Source of the DNA: Streptomyces sp. MMG1533
Lineage (GTDB): Bacteria > Actinomycetota > Actinomycetes > Streptomycetales > Streptomycetaceae
NCBI RefSeq assembly: GCF_001279775.1
Contig: NZ_LGDG01000254.1
Location: forward strand, 1-57,223
Reading direction: 5' to 3'
Length of the DNA stretch: 57,223 nucleotides
Under the pieces are notes generated by a model, which did no database searches, was not told the DNA's origin, and saw nothing but the letters and a program-made list of their open reading frames with translations. Of the stretch, positions 8,933 to 16,980 are shown one piece after another. The position numbers and the translations under genes were made by a program. Numbering within the stretch: position 1 is the first letter of the stretch; every line of letters begins with the position of its first letter.

Positions 8933-8974
8933 CCTCGCCGCTTTTCAACGAGCGCAGTACCAGGGGTCCTGGTC
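8928..8974 (+). promoter_or_regulatory. candidate SAM-IV expression platform with alternative helices
   Basis: Three pairings compete. Helix A: ACCAGG 8959-8964 with CCTGGT 8968-8973. Helix B: GGACCCCT 8928-8935 with AGGGGTCC 8962-8969. Helix C: GACCAGG 8892-8898, which includes the 3' strand of P1, with CCTGGTC 8968-8974. All are perfect complements, and C is incompatible with P1. A short GCGG/CCGC hairpin before TTTT at 8926-8945 could be a weak terminator. Confidence 0.5.
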
Positions 8975-8989
8975 GTCGAGGAGCCTTCC

Positions 8990-9010
8990 GTGAGCAAGCG
9001 AATGCGATAG
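8990..9010 (+). CDS. six-residue uORF MSKRMR in the SAM-IV leader
   Basis: GTG AGC AAG CGA ATG CGA TAG begins 6 nt after GAGGAG (8978-8983), a strong ribosome site. The peptide would be MSKRMR. It lies about 15 nt after the alternative helices and 102 nt before the aminotransferase start. It contains one internal Met codon, so it could sense methionine supply, or it could simply couple translation to transcription. It is too short to judge by composition; the ribosome site is the main evidence. Confidence 0.5.
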   Translation: MSKRMR

Positions 9011-9112
9011 GGCCGCAGAGCCCCGCCTCCGCGCACCCCTCTTCCCTTTCCTTCCCGCGCTGAGCCTGTCCGCTCGCGTGGTGAATTCAGCTGCCTCTCA
9101 CGGGAGTTCGCC

Positions 9113-10474
9113 ATGTCTGTCTCCACCGTTGCCGCCACCCGGTCCGTTTGTGCCCATCTGCCGGTTCTGGGACGGGATGTCACCGTCCCGCTCGTCACCG
9201 GCGGCGAGGTCACCTACGCCGCGCTCGACTACGCGGCCAGCGCACCGGCGTTGCAGCGGGTCTGGGACGACGTGGCGGCCTACGCCCCGTACTACGGCAG
9301 CGTCCACCGCGGCGCCGGGTACCTCTCCCAGCTCTCCACCGACCTCTTCGAGAACGCCCGCAAGACGGTCGCCGAGTTCCTCGACTGCCGAGCCGACGAC
9401 CAGGTGGTCTTCACCCGGTCCACCACCGACTCCCTGAACCTCCTGGCCGCCGCGCTCCCGGCCGACTGCCAGGTCTTCGTCTTCGAGACCGAGCACCACG
9501 CCTCGCTGCTGCCCTGGCAGGACGCACGCGTCAGCTACCTCGACGCCCCGCGCACCCCGCAGCAGGCGGTGGCGACGCTGGAGCGCGCCCTCGCCGACCG
9601 TGACCCCCACGGCCCGGCCCTGGTCTGCGTGACCGGCGCCTCGAACGTCACCGGTGAACTGTGGCCCGTACGGGAGCTGGCCGCCGCCGCGCACGCGCAC
9701 GGGGCCCGGATCGTCCTGGACGCCGCCCAGTTGGCTCCGCACCACCCGGTGTCGGTGCAGGACCTCGACGTCGACTGGGTCGCCTTCTCCGGGCACAAGC
9801 TGTACGCCCCCTTCGGCTCCGGCGTCCTGGCCGGGCGTGCCGACTGGCTGCGCGCGGCGAAGCCGTACCTCGCGGGCGGCGGCGCCAGCCGCAAGGTCAC
9901 GCGGCGCGAGGACGGGGGAGTGGACGTGGAGTGGCACGAGAGTGCCGCCCGCCACGAGGCCGGCTCGCCCAACGTCATCGGGGTCTACTCCATCGCCTCC
10001 GCCTGCAAGGCCCTCACCGAGGCCGGCTTCGACACGCTCGTCGCCCGGGAGCAGTACCTGATCGACACGGTCCGCGCGGGCCTCGCCGAGGTCCCGGAGG
10101 TCAGGGTCCTCTCCCTCTTCGGCGACGACGCCCCGCGCGTGGGCGTGATCTCCTTCGTCGTCGAGGGCTGGAACAGCTCCCACTTCGCCGCCGCGCTCTC
10201 CGCCGAGTACGGCATCGGCGTCCGCGACGGCCTCTTCTGCGCCCACCCGCTCGTGCGCACCCTGCTCGGCAGCGACCCCCAGTCCCAGGGAGAGTGCGGC
10301 GCGCCCGAGGCCGCGCCCGGCGAGAAGTCCCTCAACGCGATCCGGGTGAGCTTCGGCGCGGGCACGCCCGACGAGCACGTGGAGCGGTTCGTAGGCGCCG
10401 TCAAGGAACTGGTCCGGGACGGTGCGAAGTGGACGTACCGCACGGAGGACGGCCGCTGCGTACCGGCCGTCTGA
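9113..10474 (+). CDS. class V aminotransferase (cysteine-desulfurase-like), SAM-IV controlled
   Basis: This is a PLP-dependent enzyme of 453 residues with the class V fold. The PLP lysine is Lys229 in AFSGHKLYAPFGSG. The cofactor aspartate lies in IVLDAAQLAPHHPV, and EHHASLLPW and SNVTGELWPV match the family. The ATG follows GGGAG at good spacing. Class V members include cysteine desulfurases, cysteine/selenocysteine lyases and related transaminases, and sequence alone does not settle which this is. Control by a SAM-IV riboswitch argues for a step in sulfur amino-acid metabolism rather than general Fe-S assembly, because no isc/suf genes are adjacent. Confidence 0.85.
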   Translation: MSVSTVAATRSVCAHLPVLGRDVTVPLVTGGEVTYAALDYAASAPALQRVWDDVAAYAPYYGSVHRGAGYLSQLSTDLFENARKTVAEFLDCRADDQVVFTRSTTDSLNLLAAALPADCQVFVFETEHHASLLPWQDARVSYLDAPRTPQQAVATLERALADRDPHGPALVCVTGASNVTGELWPVRELAAAAHAHGARIVLDAAQLAPHHPVSVQDLDVDWVAFSGHKLYAPFGSGVLAGRADWLRAAKPYLAGGGASRKVTRREDGGVDVEWHESAARHEAGSPNVIGVYSIASACKALTEAGFDTLVAREQYLIDTVRAGLAEVPEVRVLSLFGDDAPRVGVISFVVEGWNSSHFAAALSAEYGIGVRDGLFCAHPLVRTLLGSDPQSQGECGAPEAAPGEKSLNAIRVSFGAGTPDEHVERFVGAVKELVRDGAKWTYRTEDGRCVPAV

Positions 10475-10541
10475 GGGACTGACGTCCACCAGCGCGTATA
10501 CGCTCCCTCTCGGCAGCGGTACGACGTAGGGGGAGCACGGG

Positions 10542-12701
10542 GTGCAGGAGCTGCGCGGGACGGATCCTCGGGCCATCGGTCCCTATGAGGTCGTGGGCAG
10601 GCTCGGGTCCGGCGGCATGGGCGAGGTGTATCTCGCCGAGGCGCGGCGCGGGCCGCGGCTGGCCGTCAAGGTGGTGCGGGCCGAGCATGCGGAGGACCGC
10701 ACCTTCCGGGCGCGGTTCCGGCACGAGGTGCGGGCCGCTCAGACCGTCGGCGGGGCGGGGACGTACACCGCGCGGGTCGTGGACGCGGACACCGAGGCTC
10801 CACGGCCGTGGATGGCCACCGAGTTCGTCGACGGGCCGAACCTGCGGGACGCGGTGCTCGACGGCGGCCCCCTGACGGGAGACGCGGTACGGCTGCTGGC
10901 GGCCGCGCTCGCCGAGGCGCTCGCCGCGATCCACGCCAAAGGGCTGGTGCACCGGGACCTCAAGCCGTCCAACATCCTGCTGGCGCAGGACGGTCCCCGG
11001 GTGATCGACTTCGGGATCGTCCGGGCCCTGGAAGGGACGGCGCTGACCCGGACCGGGGTGGTCGTCGGGTCGGTCGGCTATGTCTCGCCCGAGCAGATCC
11101 GCAACGGTGCCCAGGTGGGGCCGGCCAGTGACGTCTTCTCGCTGGGCGCGGTGCTCGCGTACGCGTCCGGCGGTAAGGAGCCGTTCGGCGAGGGACAGGA
11201 TTCGGTCGTCCTGCTGCGGATCCTGACCGGGGACGTCGACCTGTCCGCCGTACCGAAGGACCATCTGCCGCTGGTGGAGGCGTGTCTGCGGGACGATCCG
11301 GGCGCCCGGCCGACGCCCGCGGACGTGGTCGCGGCCGCGGGGCACACCGCGCGTTCGTTGCGCGAGGGCCTGCGGTCGGGGTGGTACGCGACCGGTGCCC
11401 CCCAAGGGGCCCAGTCCGTCGGGGGCGGTGAGCGCTGGATCCCCGACCACGGGTCGGGGGAGCGGGAGAGCCGGGTCGAGTACGTGGCGCCCGTGACGGT
11501 CAGGGACTTACCGGCGGTCGCGGAGAACCCGCCGCAGCCGCCCTCGCGGCGACGGTTGCTGGGGGCGCTGACCGGTGGCGCGGGGGTGGTGGCGGCCGGT
11601 GGCCTCGGCGGATGGCTGCTGCTGCGGGACTCCTCGGACGGCAAGGCAGGGGCCGCGGGCGGGTCCGGCATCCCGGCCCGGTCCTCCGCGGCGGCAACGC
11701 CTCGGGTGGGCTGGCAGTACAAGGTCGAGGGACTGGGCGGAAGACACGGCCCATGTACCGCGCTGTCGCCCGACGGCAGGCGTGTGTACGTCGGCGGCGC
11801 GGACTCCTCACTGCACGCCGTGGACCTGAACGGCCTGAGTGTCTGGCGTACCCCACTGGGCGGCGAGGTCATGTCCCCGCTCGCCACCGCCGACGGCGTG
11901 TACTGCCTGCTGTTCGACGGGCAGGAGGGCGCCTCCAAGCTCTGCGCGCTCGGCCGGGGCGGCAAGGTGCGCTGGACCAGGCCGGTCGCCTCGAACAGCC
12001 AGGTCCCGGTGGCCGCGGGCGGACTGGTTCTGGTTTCCTACGCCTCTTCGTCGGACGAGGGCGGGGTGCGGGCGTACGCGCCCGACGGCAGCGTGCGCTG
12101 GAGCAGGCCGACAGGGGCGGCGCCCACCAGCGAACCCATGGTGGCGGACTCAGTGGTGTACGTCGGCACCTTCGGAGACGAGGTGCAGGCCCTGGACGCG
12201 AAGACCGGGAAGCGGCTGTGGGCGACGCGGGTGGGAACGGACACCGGGCGGCCCACGCTGGTCGGAGACACGCTGCTGGTCGGGTCGGGCGGGGAGCAGT
12301 CGCTGCACGGCGTCAGCCGCTCCGGAAAGGTCCTGTGGCACAAGGCCGACGAGACGTTGTACGGCAGCCGCTACCTCAGCTGTGTCGCCTTCGGCGGTCT
12401 CGGGGTCACCGCGACCGACTACGAACTCGTCGCGCTGGACCCGGCTGACGGATCCAGGGCGTGGACCTTCCGGTTCACCGACGAGGGGACCCAGTACAGC
12501 GATCCGACGGTCGCGGGTGCCACGCTCTACGCACGCCAGGGCTCGACGCTCTACGGCCTGAACCGTCAGGGCAAGAGGACCTGGCGGAAGCGGGTCGAGG
12601 GGGGAGCGTCCGTCGGCACCCAGAGCCCGGTCGTCCGCGACGGACGCGTCTATGCCGCGACCGCCGACGGAATCACCGTCCTCGCGCTGAAGAAGTCCTA
12701 G
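10542..12701 (+). CDS. AfsK-like Ser/Thr protein kinase with PQQ beta-propeller
   Basis: A 719-residue membrane kinase. The N-terminal Hanks-type kinase domain has the GSGGMGEVYLA loop, HRDLKPSN catalytic loop (Asp139) and VIDFG metal site. A linker and one membrane segment (about 340-362) follow, then an extracytoplasmic region of PQQ/beta-propeller repeats (VYVGGADSSLHAVD and VYVGTFGDEVQALDAKTG are examples). This is the layout of Streptomyces AfsK. The GTG start is preceded by GGGGGAG. Codon 323 is TTA (11508-11510), the rare leucine codon read by the bldA tRNA, so expression may be tied to development. The ligand of the propeller is unknown. It is convergent with the next gene, 7 bp apart. 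Confidence 0.9.
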   Translation: MQELRGTDPRAIGPYEVVGRLGSGGMGEVYLAEARRGPRLAVKVVRAEHAEDRTFRARFRHEVRAAQTVGGAGTYTARVVDADTEAPRPWMATEFVDGPNLRDAVLDGGPLTGDAVRLLAAALAEALAAIHAKGLVHRDLKPSNILLAQDGPRVIDFGIVRALEGTALTRTGVVVGSVGYVSPEQIRNGAQVGPASDVFSLGAVLAYASGGKEPFGEGQDSVVLLRILTGDVDLSAVPKDHLPLVEACLRDDPGARPTPADVVAAAGHTARSLREGLRSGWYATGAPQGAQSVGGGERWIPDHGSGERESRVEYVAPVTVRDLPAVAENPPQPPSRRRLLGALTGGAGVVAAGGLGGWLLLRDSSDGKAGAAGGSGIPARSSAAATPRVGWQYKVEGLGGRHGPCTALSPDGRRVYVGGADSSLHAVDLNGLSVWRTPLGGEVMSPLATADGVYCLLFDGQEGASKLCALGRGGKVRWTRPVASNSQVPVAAGGLVLVSYASSSDEGGVRAYAPDGSVRWSRPTGAAPTSEPMVADSVVYVGTFGDEVQALDAKTGKRLWATRVGTDTGRPTLVGDTLLVGSGGEQSLHGVSRSGKVLWHKADETLYGSRYLSCVAFGGLGVTATDYELVALDPADGSRAWTFRFTDEGTQYSDPTVAGATLYARQGSTLYGLNRQGKRTWRKRVEGGASVGTQSPVVRDGRVYAATADGITVLALKKS

Positions 12702-12708
12702 CCGTGTC

Positions 12709-12990
12709 CTAGCTGTCCAGCCCGATCGCGAACGCCGCCTCCAGGTCGTGCTGCGAGTACGTCCGGAACGCCACGTGCGTGTCCGTCCCCTCCACGCCCG
12801 GGATCTTGCTGATGCGGCCCGGGATGACCTCGGCCAGGTCCTCGTGCTGCTTCACCCTGACCATGGCGATCAGGTCGTAGGTGCCGGTCACGGAGAACAC
12901 CTCGCTGACGTTCTCCAGTGCCGCGATCGACTCCGCGATCTCGGGGATCCGGTCCACGCTGGTCTTGATGAGGACGATCGCGGTGATCAC
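12709..12990 (-). CDS. Lrp/AsnC ligand-binding (RAM) domain protein
   Basis: A 93-residue protein made only of the alpha/beta ligand-binding domain of Lrp/AsnC regulators (VLIKTSVDRIPEIAESIAAL, then VFSVTGTYDLIAMVRV). It lacks the DNA-binding helix-turn-helix, so it may bind amino acids as a stand-alone sensor or join full-length partners in oligomers. Its start overlaps the rhomboid stop (ATGA), so the two are translationally coupled. The biological partner is not evident from the neighbourhood. Confidence 0.88.
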   Translation of the reverse strand: MITAIVLIKTSVDRIPEIAESIAALENVSEVFSVTGTYDLIAMVRVKQHEDLAEVIPGRISKIPGVEGTDTHVAFRTYSQHDLEAAFAIGLDS

Positions 12991-13730
12991 GGCTGGTTCT
13001 CTCCCTCGGGGGCCGGGGCTGGGGCGGGCTTCACTCTAGTCCCACGCCCGAATCGCACCCACGCGAAGGCGAGCCCCAGCCCGAACCCCACCAGGTGGGC
13101 CAGATACGCCACCCCCGGCCCCTGGCCTGCCTGGCCCGCGGCCAGCCACTGGAGGGCCGCCCAGAAGGGGAGGACGACCCAGGCGGGGAAGCGCAGGGGG
13201 AGGAAGAAGAGGAACGGCAGGAGACTGGTGACACGGGCTCCGGGGAACAGGTACAGGAACGCGCCGAGGACCGCCGAGATCGCCCCGGACGCGCCGACCA
13301 GGGACTGCCCGGAGTCGGCGTTGGCTGCCGCGTAGCCCAGCAGGGCGAGGTAGCCGCAGCCCAGGTAGAAGAGGCTGAACTGGACGCGGCCCATCCGTTC
13401 CTCGGTCAGGACGCCGAAGACATAGAGGAAGAGCATGTTGCCCAGCAGGTGGACCCAGCTGCCGTGGACGAAGAGGGCCGTGGCGGGGGTGAGCGCGGCC
13501 CGTGCCGAGCCCTCGAACAGTTCCGCGGGGACCACGCCCCAGCGGTGGAAATAGGACCGCTGCGCGGCAAGCAGCAGGTCGCCGGAGCCGTACGCCGGAT
13601 TGAGCCCCGAGGCGGGGCCGGCCAGGAAGAGCAGACAACACACGGTGATCAGCCCGTATGTCACCGGCGCCGACGGCCGCCGGACCGCCACGACCGCCCT
13701 GCCGACCGCCCCGCTCCAGTTGCTGATCAT
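12987..13730 (-). CDS. rhomboid family intramembrane serine protease
   Basis: About 247 residues with six or seven membrane helices. The catalytic Ser148 is in GASGAISAVLG and the dyad His212 in LAHLVGFGLG. HLLGNMLFLYVFG matches the rhomboid HxxxN region, so all key residues are present. The ATG at 13730 is preferred because it gives the usual short cytoplasmic N-terminus; an upstream in-frame start at 13838 would add 36 unlike residues. No good ribosome site is visible for either. Substrates are unknown. Confidence 0.87.
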   Translation of the reverse strand: MISNWSGAVGRAVVAVRRPSAPVTYGLITVCCLLFLAGPASGLNPAYGSGDLLLAAQRSYFHRWGVVPAELFEGSARAALTPATALFVHGSWVHLLGNMLFLYVFGVLTEERMGRVQFSLFYLGCGYLALLGYAAANADSGQSLVGASGAISAVLGAFLYLFPGARVTSLLPFLFFLPLRFPAWVVLPFWAALQWLAAGQAGQGPGVAYLAHLVGFGLGLAFAWVRFGRGTRVKPAPAPAPEGENQP

Positions 13731-13897
13731 GAATACAGAGCATGACGTAAGGGGGCCGAACGGCACAGACCGCCTCGCCGCTGTGGACGGCGGAGCGGCG
13801 AGTACCCGCCAGGCCGTAGGGTAACGAGCCACACGCACCGGGGTGCCCGGCGCGTCACGGACACTAGAAGGAACAAGAAGGAAGGCGAACAGCCACG

Positions 13898-14137
13898 ATG
13901 ACGGTTCCCCTGCCGACTGCCTCGACGCGGTGGCGCTGCACCCTCTGCGGCAACCTCACGCGCTTCGACGTGACCCGCTCGTCGAAGGTGGTCGAGTACG
14001 TCCACCTCGACCTGGCCGGTGAGCCGAAGGTCGAGGAGCGCGACGTGGTCAGTGAGAGCATCGAGTCGGTGCGCTGCCGCTGGTGCAACGCCGTGGATCA
14101 GGTGGAACTCGTGGACAGGCCGGGCGCCGGCTCCTGA
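13898..14137 (+). CDS. small zinc-ribbon protein, conserved hypothetical
   Basis: A 79-residue protein with two CXXC pairs (CTLC and CRWC, about 37 residues apart) that should bind one zinc ion. There are no membrane segments or signal peptide. AAGGAAGG lies about 14 nt before the ATG, an unusually long spacing. It precedes the NYN-domain gene by 27 bp on the same strand, so the two are likely co-transcribed, perhaps acting on RNA together. That link is inference; the fold is the only firm statement. Confidence 0.78.
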   Translation: MTVPLPTASTRWRCTLCGNLTRFDVTRSSKVVEYVHLDLAGEPKVEERDVVSESIESVRCRWCNAVDQVELVDRPGAGS

Positions 14138-14164
14138 GGGAGCGGGCCCCGCACAGGCGATGGG

Positions 14165-15514
14165 GTGAGGATGGTGGAGACCGCAGGCGGGGGGCCGGGC
14201 GACGGCGCCGCTGAGGTGCTCGACCGTCCCCTGCCCGACGGCGTGCGCCGGAGAGTCGTACAGATCGTCTCCGACGGCTTCGGCGGGCTGACCGTCGGCG
14301 AACTGCCCGCCCAGCTCAGGCAGTACGCCCGCTTCGCACCGAACCGGCGGGCCAAGTTCGCCGGCAACGCCATGGCGGCCGCTCTGGAGACCGATCCGCT
14401 GTTCCGGCAGCGCATCGGGGAGAAGTTCAGAGAGGCACAGCCGGAACTCTCCGGCGCCTTGGACTCCGGCTCGCCGCCCCCGGCCGCGGACCCGCTCGAC
14501 GTGGCGGCCGCGGCCTACGTACTGCGGCCCACCGGCTGGGTGAAGCTCGTGACCGCGGCCGGCGAGGAGGCCCAGCGGGCCGACGCCGAGCGCGCCGACG
14601 AGGAGAGCCGGGCCGAACTGGAGCGCCTGCGCGAAGAGCTCGACCGGGCCCGTGAGCAGACCCGGAGCGAGACCGAGCGGCTGCGCACCGAGCTGGATTC
14701 GGCCAAGAAGGAAGCGGAATCGCTGCACCGCAAGCTGCGCGCCGCCCTCAGCGACGTCAAGCGCGGCGAGGCGGCCCTGCGCAAGGTGCACGCCGAGATG
14801 GAGACCCTGCGCGCGGAGGGGCAGACCCAGGTGTCCGCCGCCGAGAGCGAGTCCCGGCGGCTCAAGGCGCGGCTCGGCGAGGCGGAGGCCGCCCTGGAGG
14901 CCACCCGCAAGGCGGCCCGCGAGGGACGCAGCGTCGAGGACATGCGCGTACGGCTGCTGCTCGACACCCTGCTCGACGCGACCCAGGGACTACGGCGGGA
15001 ACTCGCGCTGCCGCCCGTGTCGGTACGGCCGGCCGAGACCGTGGATGCGGTCGAACCGGGACGAATGACACCGAAAGACATTGCCGCGCGGGCGTTGTCC
15101 GAAAACGACCCCGCGATCCTCGACCAGCTCCTCGCGCTGCCGCAGGCCCATCTGGTCGTCGACGGCTACAACGTCACCAAGACCGGCTATCCCCAGATGC
15201 CCCTGGAGAAGCAGCGGTTGAGGCTCCTGGGGCAGCTCTCGCAGCTCGCCGCGCAGACCGGCGCCGAGGTGACGTGCGTCTTCGACGGGGCCGAGCTGGC
15301 CGCGCCGGTGCTGCTGGCGCCGCCGCGCGGGGTGCGGGTGCTGTTCTCCAAGCCGGGTGTCACCGCCGACGAGTTGATCCGCCAGCTGGTGCGTGCGGAG
15401 CCGCCGGGCCGTCCGGTCATCGTCGCCTCGACCGATCGCGAGGTCGCCGACGGGGTGGCCCGGGCGGGGGCGCGACCGGTCGCGTCTGCGATGCTTCTCA
15501 AGCGCCTGTCCTGA
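14165..15514 (+). CDS. NYN-domain RNA-binding protein with coiled coil
   Basis: A 449-residue cytoplasmic protein. The N-terminal region of about 120 residues is helical. A long, highly charged coiled coil follows (about 138-265, rich in Glu, Arg and Ala). The C-terminal NYN (PIN-like) domain begins near 330 with HLVVDGYNVTKTGYP and contains CVFDGAE and VIVASTDREVADG, so the acidic metal-binding residues of a nuclease fold are present. It is probably an RNA-processing or RNA-binding factor. The GTG at 14165 and the ATG at 14171 are both possible starts; neither has a clear ribosome site. Confidence 0.82.
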   Translation: MRMVETAGGGPGDGAAEVLDRPLPDGVRRRVVQIVSDGFGGLTVGELPAQLRQYARFAPNRRAKFAGNAMAAALETDPLFRQRIGEKFREAQPELSGALDSGSPPPAADPLDVAAAAYVLRPTGWVKLVTAAGEEAQRADAERADEESRAELERLREELDRAREQTRSETERLRTELDSAKKEAESLHRKLRAALSDVKRGEAALRKVHAEMETLRAEGQTQVSAAESESRRLKARLGEAEAALEATRKAAREGRSVEDMRVRLLLDTLLDATQGLRRELALPPVSVRPAETVDAVEPGRMTPKDIAARALSENDPAILDQLLALPQAHLVVDGYNVTKTGYPQMPLEKQRLRLLGQLSQLAAQTGAEVTCVFDGAELAAPVLLAPPRGVRVLFSKPGVTADELIRQLVRAEPPGRPVIVASTDREVADGVARAGARPVASAMLLKRLS

Positions 15515-15643
15515 AATGGTCAACGTACGGACCTAATGCCCGAATTGACGGAACCGTCACGCAACGTAGTGTCAAGCGGACATCACTTCATGTGAGTTGA
15601 GTGTAAAGAATGCAGGGTGTGGCGAGATTTTTCTCGTGAGGAT

Positions 15644-15673
15644 TTGAACTGATCACGGGAAGGTCACTAGGGT
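15644..15673 (+). promoter_or_regulatory. promoter of the first NlpC/P60 gene
   Basis: TTGAAC at 15644-15649, 18 nt, then TAGGGT at 15668-15673 is a near-ideal vegetative promoter. It would give a leader of about 45 nt ending in AAGGAG at 15711-15716. The gap from 15515 to 15725 otherwise shows only a small CGAGA/TCTCG hairpin near 15625. No c-di-AMP riboswitch was recognised. Confidence 0.65.
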
Positions 15674-15725
15674 CTGGCCTCGAACCTCCAAGCGGGTGAT
15701 CACTCAAAAGAAGGAGTTCACCTCC

Positions 15726-16760
15726 GTGGCGTCCCACCGTCGACCCAAGCAACCGAGCCGTGCACGCGTGACCGTGCTGACCACCGCAGCCGCCGCTGCG
15801 GTCGCCCTGAGCTCGCAGGCCGCGAATGCCGCGCCGAGCGAGAAGCCGAGCAAGGACGAGGTCAAGGCCAAGGTCGACAAGCTCTACGAAGAGGCGGAGC
15901 AGGCCACCGAGAAGCTCAACGGGGCCACGGAGAAGCAGGAGAAGCTCCAGAAGGAGATCTCCACCATCCAGGACAACGTCGCCCGCGGCCAGGAGGAGCT
16001 CAACGAGCTGCGCGACTCCATAGGCCTGGCGGCAGCCGCCCAGTACCGCACGGGGTCGATCGACTCCTCGGTGCAGCTCTTCCTCTCCTCGGACCCGGAC
16101 GACTACCTGGACAAGGCGTCGACCATGGACCAGCTGAGCTCTCAGCAGGTCGAGGCGCTGAAGAAGATCCAGGACAAGCAGCGCGAGCTCGCCCAGGACC
16201 GTTCCGAGGCCTCCGAGAAGCTCAAGGACCTCGCGAGCACCCGCACCGAACTGGGCAAGAAGAAGAAGGAAGTCCAGTCCAAGCTCGCCGCGGCGCAGAA
16301 GCTCCTCAACACGCTGACGGCCGCCGAGAAGGCCGCCCTCGCCGCCGAGGACGCCCGTGCCAGCCGCGACGCCGGCGACCGCGTCGACCTCGGCAACACC
16401 GGCGCCGCCTCCGGCCGGGCCATGGCCGCCTTCCAGGCCGCCCAGACCCAGATCGGCAAGCCGTACGTCTACGGCGCCACCGGCACCGCCTCCTACGACT
16501 GCTCGGGCCTGACCTCGTGGGCCTACGCGCAGGCCGGCGTCTCGATCCCGCGCACCTCGCAGGCCCAGGCCAACGCCGGCACGCGCCTCTACTCCCAGAG
16601 CCAGCTCAAGGTCGGCGACCTCGTCATCTTCTACGGCGACCTGCACCACGTCGGCCTCTACGCGGGCAACGGCCAGGTGCTGCACGCCCCGCGCACCGGC
16701 ACGGTCGTCCGCTACGAGTCGATCAACAACATGCCGTTCCAGTTCGGCGTCCGGATCTGA
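15726..16760 (+). CDS. secreted NlpC/P60 peptidoglycan hydrolase (tandem copy 1)
   Basis: A 344-residue exported endopeptidase that cleaves peptide stems in the wall. The signal peptide ends near the Ala-rich ANAAPS around residue 36. A coiled coil (about 45-230, KLYEEAEQATEKL onward) is followed by the NlpC/P60 domain with Cys259 in YDCSGLTSWAYAQAG, His308 in HHVGLYAG and a third polar residue near VLHAP. The GTG at 15726 is chosen because AAGGAG lies 9 nt upstream and the signal peptide then begins correctly (MASHRRPK). The next gene is a clear paralogue. Confidence 0.92.
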   Translation: MASHRRPKQPSRARVTVLTTAAAAAVALSSQAANAAPSEKPSKDEVKAKVDKLYEEAEQATEKLNGATEKQEKLQKEISTIQDNVARGQEELNELRDSIGLAAAAQYRTGSIDSSVQLFLSSDPDDYLDKASTMDQLSSQQVEALKKIQDKQRELAQDRSEASEKLKDLASTRTELGKKKKEVQSKLAAAQKLLNTLTAAEKAALAAEDARASRDAGDRVDLGNTGAASGRAMAAFQAAQTQIGKPYVYGATGTASYDCSGLTSWAYAQAGVSIPRTSQAQANAGTRLYSQSQLKVGDLVIFYGDLHHVGLYAGNGQVLHAPRTGTVVRYESINNMPFQFGVRI

Positions 16761-16847
16761 CCTCCTTCGGGACGAGTCCGATCACCATCAAGATCGGGAC
16801 ACCGCACCGCCCGTTCGGGCGAATCACGGCAAGGTGAACTGACCGCG

Positions 16848-16881
16848 CGCCCCGCCCATGACCTGCGTCTGAGGCGGGGCG
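16848..16881 (+). terminator. possible terminator between tandem NlpC/P60 genes
   Basis: CGCCCCGCC at 16848-16856 pairs with GGCGGGGCG at 16873-16881 around a 16-nt loop. There is no T run, so it may be a Rho-assisted or processing hairpin rather than a classical terminator. Confidence 0.45.
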
Positions 16882-16980
16882 TCACGTTGTGTGCCCACGG
16901 AGGTTGTTGGTGGGGCCCCCTTGCCGGGGCTACTGTCTGCCGCGTTTCCCTGTCCGCCAGCGGAAGGAGTGCGGCTTCCC

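Noticed and set aside
5838..8948. Very long open frame on the minus strand opposite qcrB and trpD
   Set aside because: It is a shadow of strongly coding plus-strand genes in GC-rich DNA, where opposite frames lack stops. The protein is low-complexity and matches nothing.
13731..13838. Upstream start of the rhomboid gene at 13838
   Set aside because: The extra 36 residues are basic and low-complexity and lack a ribosome site; kept only as an alternative.
15515..15725. Possible c-di-AMP (ydaO) riboswitch before the first NlpC/P60 gene
   Set aside because: Such riboswitches precede some Streptomyces wall hydrolases, but the conserved blocks were not found here. A simple promoter explains the region.
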